Part shown: positions 1 through 8,589 of the stretch, in pieces | Layout of the letters: each line of letters opens with the position of its first letter | Numbering within the stretch: position 1 is the stretch's first letter | Origin: Phytomonospora endophytica | Lineage (GTDB): Bacteria; Actinomycetota; Actinomycetes; Mycobacteriales; Micromonosporaceae | NCBI RefSeq assembly: GCF_014202425.1 | Contig: NZ_JACHGT010000010.1 | Coordinates: forward strand, 186,001-250,000 | Length of the DNA: 64,000 nt | Direction of reading: 5' to 3' | The notes under the pieces: model-generated | The model's input: only the letters and a program-made list of their open reading frames with translations | What the model was told of the DNA's origin: nothing | The model's database searches: none | Program-made: the position numbers and the translations under genes

Positions 1-719
1 CCGCGCTGGTCACCGGTGGCGGCGGCGGGATCGGCCGTGCCTGCGCGCTGCGCCTCGCCGAAGCGGGCGCGAAGGTCATCGTGGTCGACGTCGACGCCGC
101 CGCGGCCGCCGCGGTGGCCGCCGAGACCGGGGGAGAGGCCGTCGTCGCCGACCTCGCCGAAGCGGCCGCGACCGTACCGTCCGATGTGGACATCATCGTC
201 AACAACGCCGGAATCCAGCACGTCGCGCCGATCGAGGACTTCCCCCCGGAGGTCTTCGCTCGTATTCTGCGCCTCATGGTCGAAGCCCCGTTCCGCCTGG
301 TGCGCGCGGCCCTGCCGGGCATGTACGCGCGCGGCTGGGGCCGTGTGATCAACGTGTCCTCCGTGCACGGCCGCCGCGCCTCGGCCTACAAATCGGCCTA
401 CGTCGCCGCCAAACACGCCCTCGAAGGCCTGTCGAAGGTCATCGCCCTCGAAGGCGCCGAACACGGCGTGACCTCCAACTGCGTCAACCCCGGCTACGTC
501 CGCACACCCCTGGTGGAGAAGCAGATCGCCGCGCAGGCCGAAGCCCACGGCATCAGCCCCGACCGCGTCGTCACCGACATCATGCTCGCGCCCTCGGCGA
601 TCAAACGACTCGCCGAACCCACCGAGGTCGCCGAGGCCGTCGCCTACCTCTGCAGCCCGGCGGCGTCCTTCATCACCGGCTCCTCGCTCATGATCGACGG
701 CGGCTGGACCGCGCATTGA
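1..719 (+). CDS. SDR-family 3-hydroxybutyrate dehydrogenase-like protein (5' end missing)
   Basis: This is a classical short-chain dehydrogenase/reductase that begins before the window. The open frame (codons from base 3) starts at the end of the first beta strand and shows the NAD(P)-binding TGGGGGIGRA motif, then NNAGIQ, SSVHG and the catalytic YKSAYVAAK (YxxxK). The C-terminus ITGSSLMIDGGWTAH is the usual SDR ending. NNAGIQHVAPIEDFP and the PGYVRTPLVEKQI segment resemble D-3-hydroxybutyrate dehydrogenases, which interconvert 3-hydroxybutyrate and acetoacetate with NAD in the cytoplasm. The stop codon overlaps the start of the next gene, so the two are probably co-transcribed. The subfamily is assigned by motif resemblance only. 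Confidence 0.8.
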   Translation, partial: ALVTGGGGGIGRACALRLAEAGAKVIVVDVDAAAAAAVAAETGGEAVVADLAEAAATVPSDVDIIVNNAGIQHVAPIEDFPPEVFARILRLMVEAPFRLVRAALPGMYARGWGRVINVSSVHGRRASAYKSAYVAAKHALEGLSKVIALEGAEHGVTSNCVNPGYVRTPLVEKQIAAQAEAHGISPDRVVTDIMLAPSAIKRLAEPTEVAEAVAYLCSPAASFITGSSLMIDGGWTAH

Positions 720-2593
720 CCCCCGTCCCCGGCGCCGCCGAGTACCTCGAACTGCTCGCCCGCGAGGCCTCCGCCGTCGAGTTCGAGGGCCCGGTCCTCG
801 CCGCGCGCGCCGCCGGTGCCTCGGCCGAGGCCCTCGAAGAACTGGAGAACGCCAAACTCGTCGCCCTGCGCGTCCGCGCCGCCCTCGCCCGCCGCGCGCG
901 CCGCGGGGCCGAACTCTCCGCCCTCTTCCAGACCGCCGGTGACCTCGCCGAACTCCGCGACCTCGACGCCGTCCTCGACGCGATCGTCAGCCGCGCCCGT
1001 CAGCTCCTCGGCACCGACGTCGCCTACATGACCCTCTACGACGAGGACCGCGACGACAACTACATGCGCGTCACCGACGGCTCGGCCTCGGCGAACTTCC
1101 AGAAGCTCCGCCTCCCCATGGGCGCCGGCCTCGGCGGTCTCGTCGCCCAGAGCGCCACCCCCTACGCCACCGCCGACTACTTCGCCGACGAGCGCTTCGA
1201 CCACCTCCGCACCATCAACGACGCCGTCCACGAAGAAGGCCTCGTCGCCATCCTCGGCGTCCCCCTGCGCCTCGGCTCCCGCGTCATCGGCGTCCTCTTC
1301 GCCGCCGACCGCAGCGCCCGCCCCTTCGTACAGGAGGAGGTCGCGCTGCTCGGCTCCTTCGCCGCGCACGCCGCCGTCGCCATCGACAACGCCCGCCTCC
1401 TCGAAGGCACCCGCGCCGCCCTCGACGAACTCAGCGCCGCCAACAAGGTCGTCCGCGCCCACAGCAACGCCGTCGAACGCGCCGCCCTCGCCCACGACCG
1501 GATGATGGACCTCGTCCTGCGCGGCGGGGGAGTCGCCGACGTCGCCGCCATGGTCACCGAGGTGATCGGCGGATCCCTGCTCGTCCTCGACTCCACCGAC
1601 CGTCCACTGGAGACCGTCGGTGCCGTCGGCGACCTCGAATCCGGCGTCTTCGACACCGCCCGCACCGCCCGCGCCCTCGGCCGCAGCGTTCGCCGCGGCG
1701 AACTCACCATCGCCTCCGTCGACGTCGGCGCCGAAACCCTCTGCACTCTCGTCCTGCGCACCGCCGAGGACGTCTCCGACACCGACCAGCGCATCCTCGA
1801 ACGCGCCGCCCTCGTCACCGCCCTGCTGCTCCTCGAACGCCGCAGCGTCGCCGAGGCCGAAGACCGCTTCCGCGGTGAACTCCTCGACGACCTCATCTCC
1901 CGCGAGATCACCGACGCCGCCGCCCTCCGCGAACGCGGACGCCGCCTCGGCGTCGACCTCGACCGCCCGCACGTCCTCGTCGTCGCCCGGCACGACGGCC
2001 CCCGCGAACGCGTCGGCTTCTGGGCCTCGGCCCAGGCCACCGCCGAACGCGGACTCGCCACCGCCGGCAGCACCCAGGTCGCCCTCCTCCTACCCGGAGA
2101 AGACCCCGGCAAGGCCGCCCGCCGCGTCGCCGCCGAACTGTCCGCCGTGCTCGGCCGCCCCGCCACGGCTGGCGCGTGCGGCCCCATCACGGCGCTGGCC
2201 GACGTGGCCTCGGCGCATCGGGAGGCGCAGCGCTGCGCCGACACCCTCGTCGCGCTCGGGCGCACCGGCCACGGTGCCGGTGCGGCCGATCTGGGTTTCG
2301 TCGGGCTGCTCATCGGCGACCACCGCGACGTCGACGCGTTCCTCGACAGCACGATCGGGCCGGTCGTCGCCTACGACGGCCGTCGTGGCACCGACCTCGT
2401 GCACACCGTCGACGTCTACTTCGGACACGGCGGCTCTCCGGCGCGGACCGCGCAGACCCTGCACATCCACGTCAACACCGTGGCGCAGCGCCTCGAACGC
2501 GTCGGACGGCTCCTCGGTGAGGACTGGCAGTCGCCGGAGCGCGCGCTGGAGATCCAGCTCGCGCTCCGACTGCATCGGCTACGCCGAACCTGA
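716..2593 (+). CDS. GAF-domain, PucR-type transcriptional regulator
   Basis: A 625-residue cytoplasmic regulator. A GAF sensor domain lies at about residues 75-230, with LPMGAGLGGLVAQ and ILGVPLRLGSRVIGVLFAADR as typical GAF strands. A middle region follows, and a PucR-type C-terminal helix-turn-helix lies at about 565-620 (VDVYFGHGGSPARTAQTLHI, then HVNTVAQRLERVGRLLG). The start is a TTG whose bases overlap the TGA of the dehydrogenase gene, so translation is probably coupled. Such regulators often control neighbouring catabolic genes, so the dehydrogenase and the convergent liv operon are plausible targets. Its 3' end overlaps the 3' end of livM by 15 bp. The effector is unknown. Confidence 0.82.
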   Translation: MTPVPGAAEYLELLAREASAVEFEGPVLAARAAGASAEALEELENAKLVALRVRAALARRARRGAELSALFQTAGDLAELRDLDAVLDAIVSRARQLLGTDVAYMTLYDEDRDDNYMRVTDGSASANFQKLRLPMGAGLGGLVAQSATPYATADYFADERFDHLRTINDAVHEEGLVAILGVPLRLGSRVIGVLFAADRSARPFVQEEVALLGSFAAHAAVAIDNARLLEGTRAALDELSAANKVVRAHSNAVERAALAHDRMMDLVLRGGGVADVAAMVTEVIGGSLLVLDSTDRPLETVGAVGDLESGVFDTARTARALGRSVRRGELTIASVDVGAETLCTLVLRTAEDVSDTDQRILERAALVTALLLLERRSVAEAEDRFRGELLDDLISREITDAAALRERGRRLGVDLDRPHVLVVARHDGPRERVGFWASAQATAERGLATAGSTQVALLLPGEDPGKAARRVAAELSAVLGRPATAGACGPITALADVASAHREAQRCADTLVALGRTGHGAGAADLGFVGLLIGDHRDVDAFLDSTIGPVVAYDGRRGTDLVHTVDVYFGHGGSPARTAQTLHIHVNTVAQRLERVGRLLGEDWQSPERALEIQLALRLHRLRRT

Positions 2594-3586
2594 GGGGACC
2601 GGTTCCTCGGCGGCCGGGGCCTTCGCCTTGGCCCGGGCCTCGGCGCGCCGCGCCGCGCGCCGGGCGAGCAGGTCGACGACCGTTCCCCACATGCCGCGCC
2701 GGAACAGCAGCACGATGAGGATGAGCACGCCGCCGGTCACCAGGTCGATGCCGTCGAAGCCCGCCGTGGACAGGAAGTCGTTGAGCTGCACCATGATCAG
2801 CGAGCCGAGCCCGGGGCCCCACAGGGTGCCGATCCCGCCGAGCACGACCATGATCACGACCTTGCCGGAGGTCGTCCAGTTGACCTCCTGGAGCGAGGCG
2901 AAGCCATGCGAGATCGCGTAGAGCCCGCCGGCGAGACCCGAGAGGCCCGCCGAGAGCACGAAGGCGAGCAGCTTGTAGCGGTCCACGGGGTAGCCCAGCG
3001 CACGCGCGCGGGCGGGGTTGTCACGGATGGCGGTCAGGACGCGCCCGAAGGGTGAACGCACGATCCGCCAGGCCGCCCAGAGTCCCACCAGGACCAGTGG
3101 CAGGCCGTAGTAGTAGAAGAAGAAGGGGTCGGACAGGTCGAGGCCGAACAGTTCGCGCGGGATGCCCTGGAGGCCGTTCTCGCCGCCGGTGAGGCCGCTC
3201 CACTGGTTGGCCAGGAAGTAGACCATCTGCGCGAAGGCGAGGGTGACCATCGCGAAGTAGATACCGGTCCGGCGCACCGACAGGAAGCCGATCGGCACGG
3301 CCAGGACCGCGGCGGCCAGCGCGGCGCCGAGCACGGCCAGTGGGAACGGCAGCGAGTAGTGAATGGCCAAAAGCCCGGCGGCGTAGGCGGCGGTGCCCCA
3401 GAAGGCCGCGTGCCCGAAGGAGAGCAGTCCGGTGAAGCCGAGCAGCACGTCGAGGGCGACGGCGAACAGGGCCCAGCACAAGACGTCCATCGCGACCGGC
3501 GGATAGATCAGCCAGGGCAGTGCCAGGACGGTGATGAGTCCGGCGGCGAGCAGGACGGGCCGCCCGGCAAGGCGGGACAGGATCAT
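2579..3586 (-). CDS. livM: Branched-chain amino-acid-type ABC transporter permease LivM
   Basis: A 335-residue inner-membrane permease of the LivM type, last gene of the liv operon. Hydrophobic segments run through most of the protein, and the family stretch LGFTGLLSFGHAAFWG is near the N-terminus. An EAA-like loop (ARALGYPVDRYK) and GGIGTLWGPGLGS lie further on. I chose the ATG at 3586 because it overlaps the livH stop (ATGA), which gives the normal LivM length; the longer open frame upstream is a shadow of livH. The last residues are charged (RRAARRAEARAKAKAP). Substrates of this class include Leu/Ile/Val, amides, urea and aromatic compounds, so the true substrate is open. Confidence 0.9.
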   Translation of the reverse strand: MILSRLAGRPVLLAAGLITVLALPWLIYPPVAMDVLCWALFAVALDVLLGFTGLLSFGHAAFWGTAAYAAGLLAIHYSLPFPLAVLGAALAAAVLAVPIGFLSVRRTGIYFAMVTLAFAQMVYFLANQWSGLTGGENGLQGIPRELFGLDLSDPFFFYYYGLPLVLVGLWAAWRIVRSPFGRVLTAIRDNPARARALGYPVDRYKLLAFVLSAGLSGLAGGLYAISHGFASLQEVNWTTSGKVVIMVVLGGIGTLWGPGLGSLIMVQLNDFLSTAGFDGIDLVTGGVLILIVLLFRRGMWGTVVDLLARRAARRAEARAKAKAPAAEEPVPSGSA

Positions 3587-4443
3587 GTGAAGGCCTCCTC
3601 GCGGCCGAAGAGCCCGGCGGGGCGCCAGAGCAGGACCGCGGCCATGAGGATGAACACGATCGTCTGGGAGAGTGTGGGGACGTACAGGTTGGCCAGCGCG
3701 GTGATCAGGCCGATGGCGAAACCGGCGGTGACCGAACCGAAGATCGAGCCCAGTCCGCCGATGACGACGACGGCGAACACGGTGATGATCAGGTCGCCGC
3801 CCATCAGCGGGTTTACCGCCCGCATCGGTGCGGCCAGGACACCGGCGAAACCGGCGAGGGCGACGCCGAAACCGAACATCGGCGCGACATAGCGGCCGAC
3901 GTCGATGCCGAGGGCGCGGGTGAGTTCGGGTCGTTCGGTGGCGGCCCGGACGATCACGCCGAGCCGGGTCTTCGACAGGACCAGCCACACCGCGAGGCAC
4001 ACCACCAGGGAGATGCCCAGGACCATGACCTGGTAGGCGGGGTAGGTGAACAGTCCGAAGTCCACGGTCGCGGTCAGCGGCGAGGTGTAGGGCTGCGACT
4101 GGACGCCGTACTCGCGGCGCACCAGGTCTTGGAGCAGCAGCGCCAGCCCGAAGGTGAGCAGGAAGTTGTACAGCGGGTCGAGCGCCGACAGCCGCCGGAT
4201 CAGGACGCGTTCGACGAGGGCGCCGAACAGGCCGAGCGCGACCGGCACGGCGGCCAGCGCGACCCAGTAGTTCACGCCCCATTCGGTGAGCAGCAGGTAG
4301 GCGCCGAAGGCGCCGAGCATGTAGAAGGCGCCGTGGGCGAAGTTGACGACCCCGAGCATCCCGAAGATGACCGCGAGGCCGAGGGCGAGCATCGCCAGGA
4401 ACGAGCCGCTGACGAGTCCGTTGAAGATGTGTTGCACCGTCAC
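3583..4443 (-). CDS. livH: Branched-chain amino-acid-type ABC transporter permease LivH
   Basis: A 286-residue membrane permease of the LivH type. The N-terminus (NGLVSGSFLAMLALGLAVIF, then MLGVVNFAHGAFYMLGAFGA) is diagnostic of the family, and the cytoplasmic coupling loop TRALGIDVGRYVAPMFG is present. The start is GTG at 4443, preceded by a GGAGT-like ribosome site. It is separated from the binding-protein gene by a strong hairpin and overlaps livM by 4 bp. It should pair with LivM to form the channel energised by the LivG and LivF ATPases. Confidence 0.9.
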   Translation of the reverse strand: MTVQHIFNGLVSGSFLAMLALGLAVIFGMLGVVNFAHGAFYMLGAFGAYLLLTEWGVNYWVALAAVPVALGLFGALVERVLIRRLSALDPLYNFLLTFGLALLLQDLVRREYGVQSQPYTSPLTATVDFGLFTYPAYQVMVLGISLVVCLAVWLVLSKTRLGVIVRAATERPELTRALGIDVGRYVAPMFGFGVALAGFAGVLAAPMRAVNPLMGGDLIITVFAVVVIGGLGSIFGSVTAGFAIGLITALANLYVPTLSQTIVFILMAAVLLWRPAGLFGREEAFT

Positions 4444-4450
4444 TCCTTCA

Positions 4451-4483
4451 CCGCCGGGCGGCCCGGTGCGGGCCGCCCGGCGG
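4451..4483 (-). terminator. Intercistronic hairpin between binding-protein gene and livH
   Basis: A perfect 14-bp inverted repeat (CCGCCGGGCGGCCC, 5-nt loop, then its complement) fills most of the 47-bp gap between the binding-protein gene and livH. No T-run follows. Inside an operon such a stem usually acts as a partial terminator or protects the upstream mRNA 3' end, giving more binding protein than permease. That role is inferred. Confidence 0.6.
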
Positions 4484-4490
4484 TCGCGGG

Positions 4491-5738
4491 TCAGAACTGG
4501 CAGCCGCTCTCGGCGGCGGGTCGGAAGGCCTCGGCGGCGGGGATCGTCTCGACGATCTCCTCGTAGTCCCAGTCCTCGGTGACCTGGTCGGGGGACTTGA
4601 CCTTCGCCAGGTAGGAGTCGTGGATCATCCGGTGGTCCTCGGCGCGGACCTGGCCGTTGGCGGCGAAGACGTCGTTGAAGGCGAAGCCTTCGAGGGCCTT
4701 GACGACGTCGTCGGCGTTGTCGGTGCCGGCACGCTGCGCGGCCTCCAGGTACTGCAGGGCCGCGGAGTAGTTACCCGCGTGGGCGAAGCTGGGCCGCGTG
4801 CCGGTCTTGGCCTGGAAGCGGTCGGCCCAGGCGCGGTTGTCGGCGTCGGCGTTCCAGTACCAGGCGTCGGTGAAGGTCGTGCCCGCGAAGGCCTCGACGC
4901 CCAGCGAGTGGATGTCGGTGATGAACATCAGCCCGACCGAAAGGTCGACGCCCTTCTCCCGCAGCCCGAACTCGTTGTACTGCTTGACGAGGTTGACCAG
5001 GTCGCCACCGGCGTGCATGGTGCCGATCACCGAGGGCGTCGGCGACAGCGTCGGGGCCTTCAGCAGGAAGGTGGAGAAGTCGTCGTTGGGGAACGGCGTC
5101 GGGTCGGCGGTGATGACCTGCCCGCCGGTCTTCTGGATCGCCTCGGTGAAGCTCTTCTGCATGTCCTGACCGAAGGCGTAATCGGGATAGACGATGTACC
5201 AGTCCTTCGCGCCGGCCTCCGTCACGCTCGTGCCCGTTCCGTTGGCGAGCATGTAGGTGTCGTAGGCCCAGTGGAAGGTGTACTTGTTGCACTTGGCACC
5301 GGTCAGCTCGGTGGTCGCGGCCGTGACGTTGATGTGCAGCTTCTTCTTCGCGGCGGCCTGCCCGGCCACGGCGAGGGCCGCGCTGGAGGTCGGGACGTCG
5401 AGGATGACGTCGGCCTTCTGCCGGTCGTAGAGCTCCTGGGCCTTGGTGTTGGCCACGTCGGGCTTGTTCTGGTGGTCGGCGGTGACGACCTCGATGTTCT
5501 TGGTGATCGCGTCGTCGCCGTACTTGGCCTTGAAGTCCTCCACGGCCATCTCGACCGCGGTGACCGAGTTCTTCCCCGACAGTTCGGAGTAGACGCCGGA
5601 CTGGTCGTTGAGCACGCCGAGCACGATCTTGTCGTCGGTGATCTTTCCGCCGCCGCCACCGGGTCCGCCGCCGCAGGCGGCGACGGTGGTGGTGAGCGCG
5701 GCGGCGATGGCCACGGCGGTCAGCACGCGCCTTCTCAT
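4491..5738 (-). CDS. ABC transporter substrate-binding lipoprotein (branched-chain amino acid type)
   Basis: A 415-residue extracellular solute-binding protein. The N-terminus MRRRVLTAVAIAAAL is followed by a lipobox (VAACGG), so the protein should be lipid-anchored on the outer face of the membrane. The mature part is a periplasmic binding protein type I fold of the LivK/AmiC class (ILGVLNDQSGVYSELSGKNS near the start; VYPDYAFGQDMQKSF in the middle). ABC partners flank it on both sides. GGPGGGGG after the lipobox is a flexible linker. Similar proteins bind amino acids, amides, urea or aromatic acids, and I cannot tell which. Confidence 0.9.
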   Translation of the reverse strand: MRRRVLTAVAIAAALTTTVAACGGGPGGGGGKITDDKIVLGVLNDQSGVYSELSGKNSVTAVEMAVEDFKAKYGDDAITKNIEVVTADHQNKPDVANTKAQELYDRQKADVILDVPTSSAALAVAGQAAAKKKLHINVTAATTELTGAKCNKYTFHWAYDTYMLANGTGTSVTEAGAKDWYIVYPDYAFGQDMQKSFTEAIQKTGGQVITADPTPFPNDDFSTFLLKAPTLSPTPSVIGTMHAGGDLVNLVKQYNEFGLREKGVDLSVGLMFITDIHSLGVEAFAGTTFTDAWYWNADADNRAWADRFQAKTGTRPSFAHAGNYSAALQYLEAAQRAGTDNADDVVKALEGFAFNDVFAANGQVRAEDHRMIHDSYLAKVKSPDQVTEDWDYEEIVETIPAAEAFRPAAESGCQF

Positions 5739-5750
5739 GAGGGTCTCCTT

Positions 5751-6443
5751 CTAGATGCCGAGGTAGTCGAGCAGTTCGTGTTCGCGGGAGCGGACCTGGT
5801 CGTTGTCGAGCCGGTCGACGACCCGCCCTTCGGCCAGCAGGTAGTGGCGGTCGGCGACGGTCGCGGCGAAGTGCACGTTCTGTTCGATGAGCAGGACGGT
5901 GACGCCGGCCTCCTTGACCTCGCGGAGAATCTCGCCGATGCGCGCGACGAACAGCGGCGACAGGCCTTCGGTCGGCTCGTCGCACAGCAGCAGCCGCGCG
6001 CCCATGCGCAGGACACGGGCGATGGCGAGCATCTGCTGTTCGCCGCCGGAGAGCCGGGTTCCGGCCGAGCCGCGCCGGTCGGCGAGGTTGGGAAAGGTCT
6101 CGTAGACGCGTTCCAGCGGCCACGGGTTCGGGCCGACCGCGCGGGGCAGCAGCAGGTGCTCCTGGACGGTCAGGGAGGCGTACATGCCGCGGTCGTCGGG
6201 GACGTAGCCGAGGCCGCGCCGGGTGCGCTGGTGCGGGGCGAGCCGGTCGACGGGCTTCCCGTCCAGCGAAACCGTTCCGGTGGTCTTCGGGTGCAGGCCC
6301 ATGATCGAGCGCAGGAGCGTGGACTTGCCCGCGCCGTTGCGGCCCACGATGGTGACGACCTCCCCGGCGGCGACGTCGAGCGACACCTCGTTCAAGGCCC
6401 GCGCCTGCCCGTACCAGGCCGACAGGTTCTCAACGCTCAACAT
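5751..6443 (-). CDS. livF: ABC transporter ATPase LivF
   Basis: A 230-residue cytoplasmic ATPase. Walker A is GRNGAGKST, the ABC signature is LSGGEQQ, and Walker B runs into DEPTEGLSPLF, the LivF-specific version. VPDDRGMYASLTVQEHL is the usual Q-loop region of LivF (VPExRxxF/YxxLTVxENL). The length is standard. The ATG overlaps the end of livG by 14 bp, and the binding-protein gene starts 12 bp downstream with its ribosome site (GGAGACC) just after the stop. Confidence 0.92.
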   Translation of the reverse strand: MLSVENLSAWYGQARALNEVSLDVAAGEVVTIVGRNGAGKSTLLRSIMGLHPKTTGTVSLDGKPVDRLAPHQRTRRGLGYVPDDRGMYASLTVQEHLLLPRAVGPNPWPLERVYETFPNLADRRGSAGTRLSGGEQQMLAIARVLRMGARLLLCDEPTEGLSPLFVARIGEILREVKEAGVTVLLIEQNVHFAATVADRHYLLAEGRVVDRLDNDQVRSREHELLDYLGI

Positions 6444-7185
6444 CGGCGTCTCCCAGGTATGCGGCCACGACCCGCGGGTCGCGCCGGATCTCGGCGTAGG
6501 GGCCTTCGGCGAGCACCTGTCCGTGTTTGAGGACGGTGACGGTGTCGGCCAGGGAACCGACGACGTTCATGTTGTGCTCGACGAGGACGACCGTGCGGCC
6601 TTCGCGGACGCGGGCGATCAGCTCGACGGTCCGGTCGACGTCCTCGGCGCCCATGCCGGCGGTCGGTTCGTCGAGGAGCAGGACGCGGGGTTCGAGGGCG
6701 AGCGCGAGGGCCAGTTCGAGGGCACGGCGGCGGCCGTAGGCGAGGGCGTCGCTGGTGGTGTCGGCCAGACCGGCGAGACCGACCTCGTCGAGGAGTTCCA
6801 GGGCACGCGGGCTGAAGCGGCGCAGGGCCTTGTCGGAACGCCAGAAGCGCCAGCCGATGGAGGTGCGGGCGGCCAGGGCCAGCTCGACGTGCTCGCGGGC
6901 GGTGAGTTTGGCGAAGAGGTTGGTGATCTGGAAGGAGCGGGCCAGGCCGAGCCGCGCGACGCGGTCGGGCGGGAGGCCGGTGATGTCGCGCCCGGCGACG
7001 TCGATGGCTCCCGACGTGGGCCGGTGGAAGCCGGTGAGGAGGTGGAAGAGGGTGGTCTTGCCGGCTCCGTTGGGGCCGACGAGGGCGTGGACGCTGCCTT
7101 CGGCCACGTCCAGGTCGACGCCGTCGACGGCACGGAAGCCGCCGAAGGCCTTGACCAGCCCGCGGGTGGTGAGGATGGACGCCAC
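6430..7185 (-). CDS. livG: ABC transporter ATPase LivG
   Basis: A 251-residue ATPase, first gene of the liv operon. Walker A is GPNGAGKTT, followed by FHLLTGFHRPTSGAI. The signature region is degenerate (LAYGRRRALELA), as is usual for LivG, and Walker B is VLLLDEPTAGM. I placed the start at GTG 7185 because AAAGGAG lies 8 nt upstream and the protein then begins directly with the first ABC strand (VASILTTRGLVKAFGG). The frame stays open for 60 more codons upstream, but that part is Pro/His-rich and unlike the family. Confidence 0.9.
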   Translation of the reverse strand: MASILTTRGLVKAFGGFRAVDGVDLDVAEGSVHALVGPNGAGKTTLFHLLTGFHRPTSGAIDVAGRDITGLPPDRVARLGLARSFQITNLFAKLTAREHVELALAARTSIGWRFWRSDKALRRFSPRALELLDEVGLAGLADTTSDALAYGRRRALELALALALEPRVLLLDEPTAGMGAEDVDRTVELIARVREGRTVVLVEHNMNVVGSLADTVTVLKHGQVLAEGPYAEIRRDPRVVAAYLGDADVER

Positions 7186-7467
7186 CGGCTCGGCTCCTTT
7201 GCGCTGGGTGACGGTGGGACCGTGGGGACGCGGTCCACTGCTGCCGTGTGGGTGAACGCTAGGGGAGCCGGTGGGCGGGAGCCATGGCGTGCGGCCACAC
7301 AAAACCCGCGATATGGCCATGGTCGACGCACATGGGGGCGGCGGGCCGGAGCCGGGGAAGGGCACATGCGCGGGCCGGATGTGGACACGGCGTGCGCAGG
7401 GCAGAGAAGAAGCCCGGCTCTACCACTCGATAATCTCTACCGTGTGACGGGTCGGGCTCCACTTACT

Positions 7468-7496
7468 AATCTAGCGCGATTTTCACGTTTCGTCAA
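7468..7496 (-). promoter_or_regulatory. Sigma70-type promoter for the liv operon, with long leader
   Basis: Reading the minus strand, TTGACG (7496-7491) is followed after exactly 17 bp by TAGATT (7473-7468), in a locally AT-rich patch. Transcription should start near 7461, leaving a leader of about 275 nt before livG. The 7186-7552 interval holds no convincing gene; a 67-codon frame inside it has no family resemblance. The long leader could carry attenuation or regulatory structure, but I see no known riboswitch in it. Confidence 0.65.
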
Positions 7497-7552
7497 GAGT
7501 CGGACACCTTCGGTCACCTCTTTTTCAGGTCATTGAGGCGAAAAGGGGACAC

Positions 7553-8455
7553 TCAAGCCTGATACCAGATGTGGAACTCGTCGAAACTGTGCCGGCCCGG
7601 CTTCCCGTCGATCTCCCGCAGCCGCCGCTGGACCTCGATGATGTGCGCGGCCGTCATCGGCAGCGCGGCCTCGTCGGGCTGGTGGTTCCAGCCGATCGGG
7701 TAGTCCTCGCCGGGGTCGGTCGACATCTCGATGTGGCAGCCGAGGACGTGCGAGATCTCGTGCGTCTCGCTCCACGCCGCCAGCCGGTCGAAGCTCGCCT
7801 GGAAGGCGGCCCAGTCGTCGACGTAGAGGCGGCCCGGGTAGAGCGAGTCGCCGGTCAGGAGCAGGCGTGTGTAGCGGTCGTAGAAGGTCACCGCCGAGGA
7901 GTGGTGGCCGGGACTCGGGATGACGTCGACGATCCGCCCGCCGCCGAGGTCGAGCTCGCGCGGCGTGGCCGGCCAGTCGCCGAAGCCGTAGAACGCGGCG
8001 ACCTCCGGCAACTGCGGACCGACGACCGTCGTGCGCTCCCGGTCGGCGAACTGTCCATCGCCGCTGCGATGGTCACCGTGGCCGTGGGTGTGCACGACCG
8101 TCAGGCGATAGTCCTCGCGCGGATGCTTCGCCAGCCAACGCTCGACGTGCTCGTCGACGACCCGCCGCAACGGGAAGTACTCCGGCTCGGCCGTCGCCCC
8201 GGTGTCGATGAGGACAGCCGAGGCCGCGCCGAAGAACAGGAACATGAACGGCGCCTCGTAGTTCACCGACATGTTCTGCCGCATGAGGACCGTGTGCTCG
8301 TTGAGATGGTGCGACTGGATCTCCGGCGCCGGGTCGTGCTTCGCCGACGGCCATCCGGCATGCCACGTGACGTCAAGGTCGACGACGCCGTCGGTCCCGA
8401 AGCGAAGGGGCGACGACGAGGCGGCCGCGGATGCGGGCGAACTGGGGGTGGTCAT
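7553..8455 (-). CDS. Metallo-beta-lactamase-fold hydrolase
   Basis: A 300-residue predicted cytoplasmic hydrolase of the MBL superfamily. Metal-binding motifs are in order: THGHGDH, then PSPGHHSS, then TGDSLYPG with the bridging Asp, and a late His in LGCHIEM. The ATG at 8455 has GGAAGG 8 nt upstream (GGGAAGGAAGTCGCC); 19 further codons upstream are open but poorly supported. An alanine/serine-rich stretch precedes the first strand. The reaction (lactonase, thioesterase or phosphodiesterase) cannot be assigned. It stands alone between the liv promoter and a convincing transporter operon. Confidence 0.85.
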   Translation of the reverse strand: MTTPSSPASAAASSSPLRFGTDGVVDLDVTWHAGWPSAKHDPAPEIQSHHLNEHTVLMRQNMSVNYEAPFMFLFFGAASAVLIDTGATAEPEYFPLRRVVDEHVERWLAKHPREDYRLTVVHTHGHGDHRSGDGQFADRERTTVVGPQLPEVAAFYGFGDWPATPRELDLGGGRIVDVIPSPGHHSSAVTFYDRYTRLLLTGDSLYPGRLYVDDWAAFQASFDRLAAWSETHEISHVLGCHIEMSTDPGEDYPIGWNHQPDEAALPMTAAHIIEVQRRLREIDGKPGRHSFDEFHIWYQA

Positions 8456-8589
8456 GGCGACTTCCTTCCCGGGAGACGGGGTGGGTCTCTCCGGGGGATG
8501 ATCTTGCCGCATCGGAGCGGGGAGGGCGCGACCGGTCAGCCGGTTTCGCCGCCTGCTCGTCGCCGACGGAGCGGCCCCACCACCCCGCC

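Noticed and set aside
7259-7462. 67-codon minus-strand frame in the liv leader as a leader peptide
   Set aside because: No run of regulatory codons (Leu/Ile/Val), no ribosome site and no visible attenuator pair.
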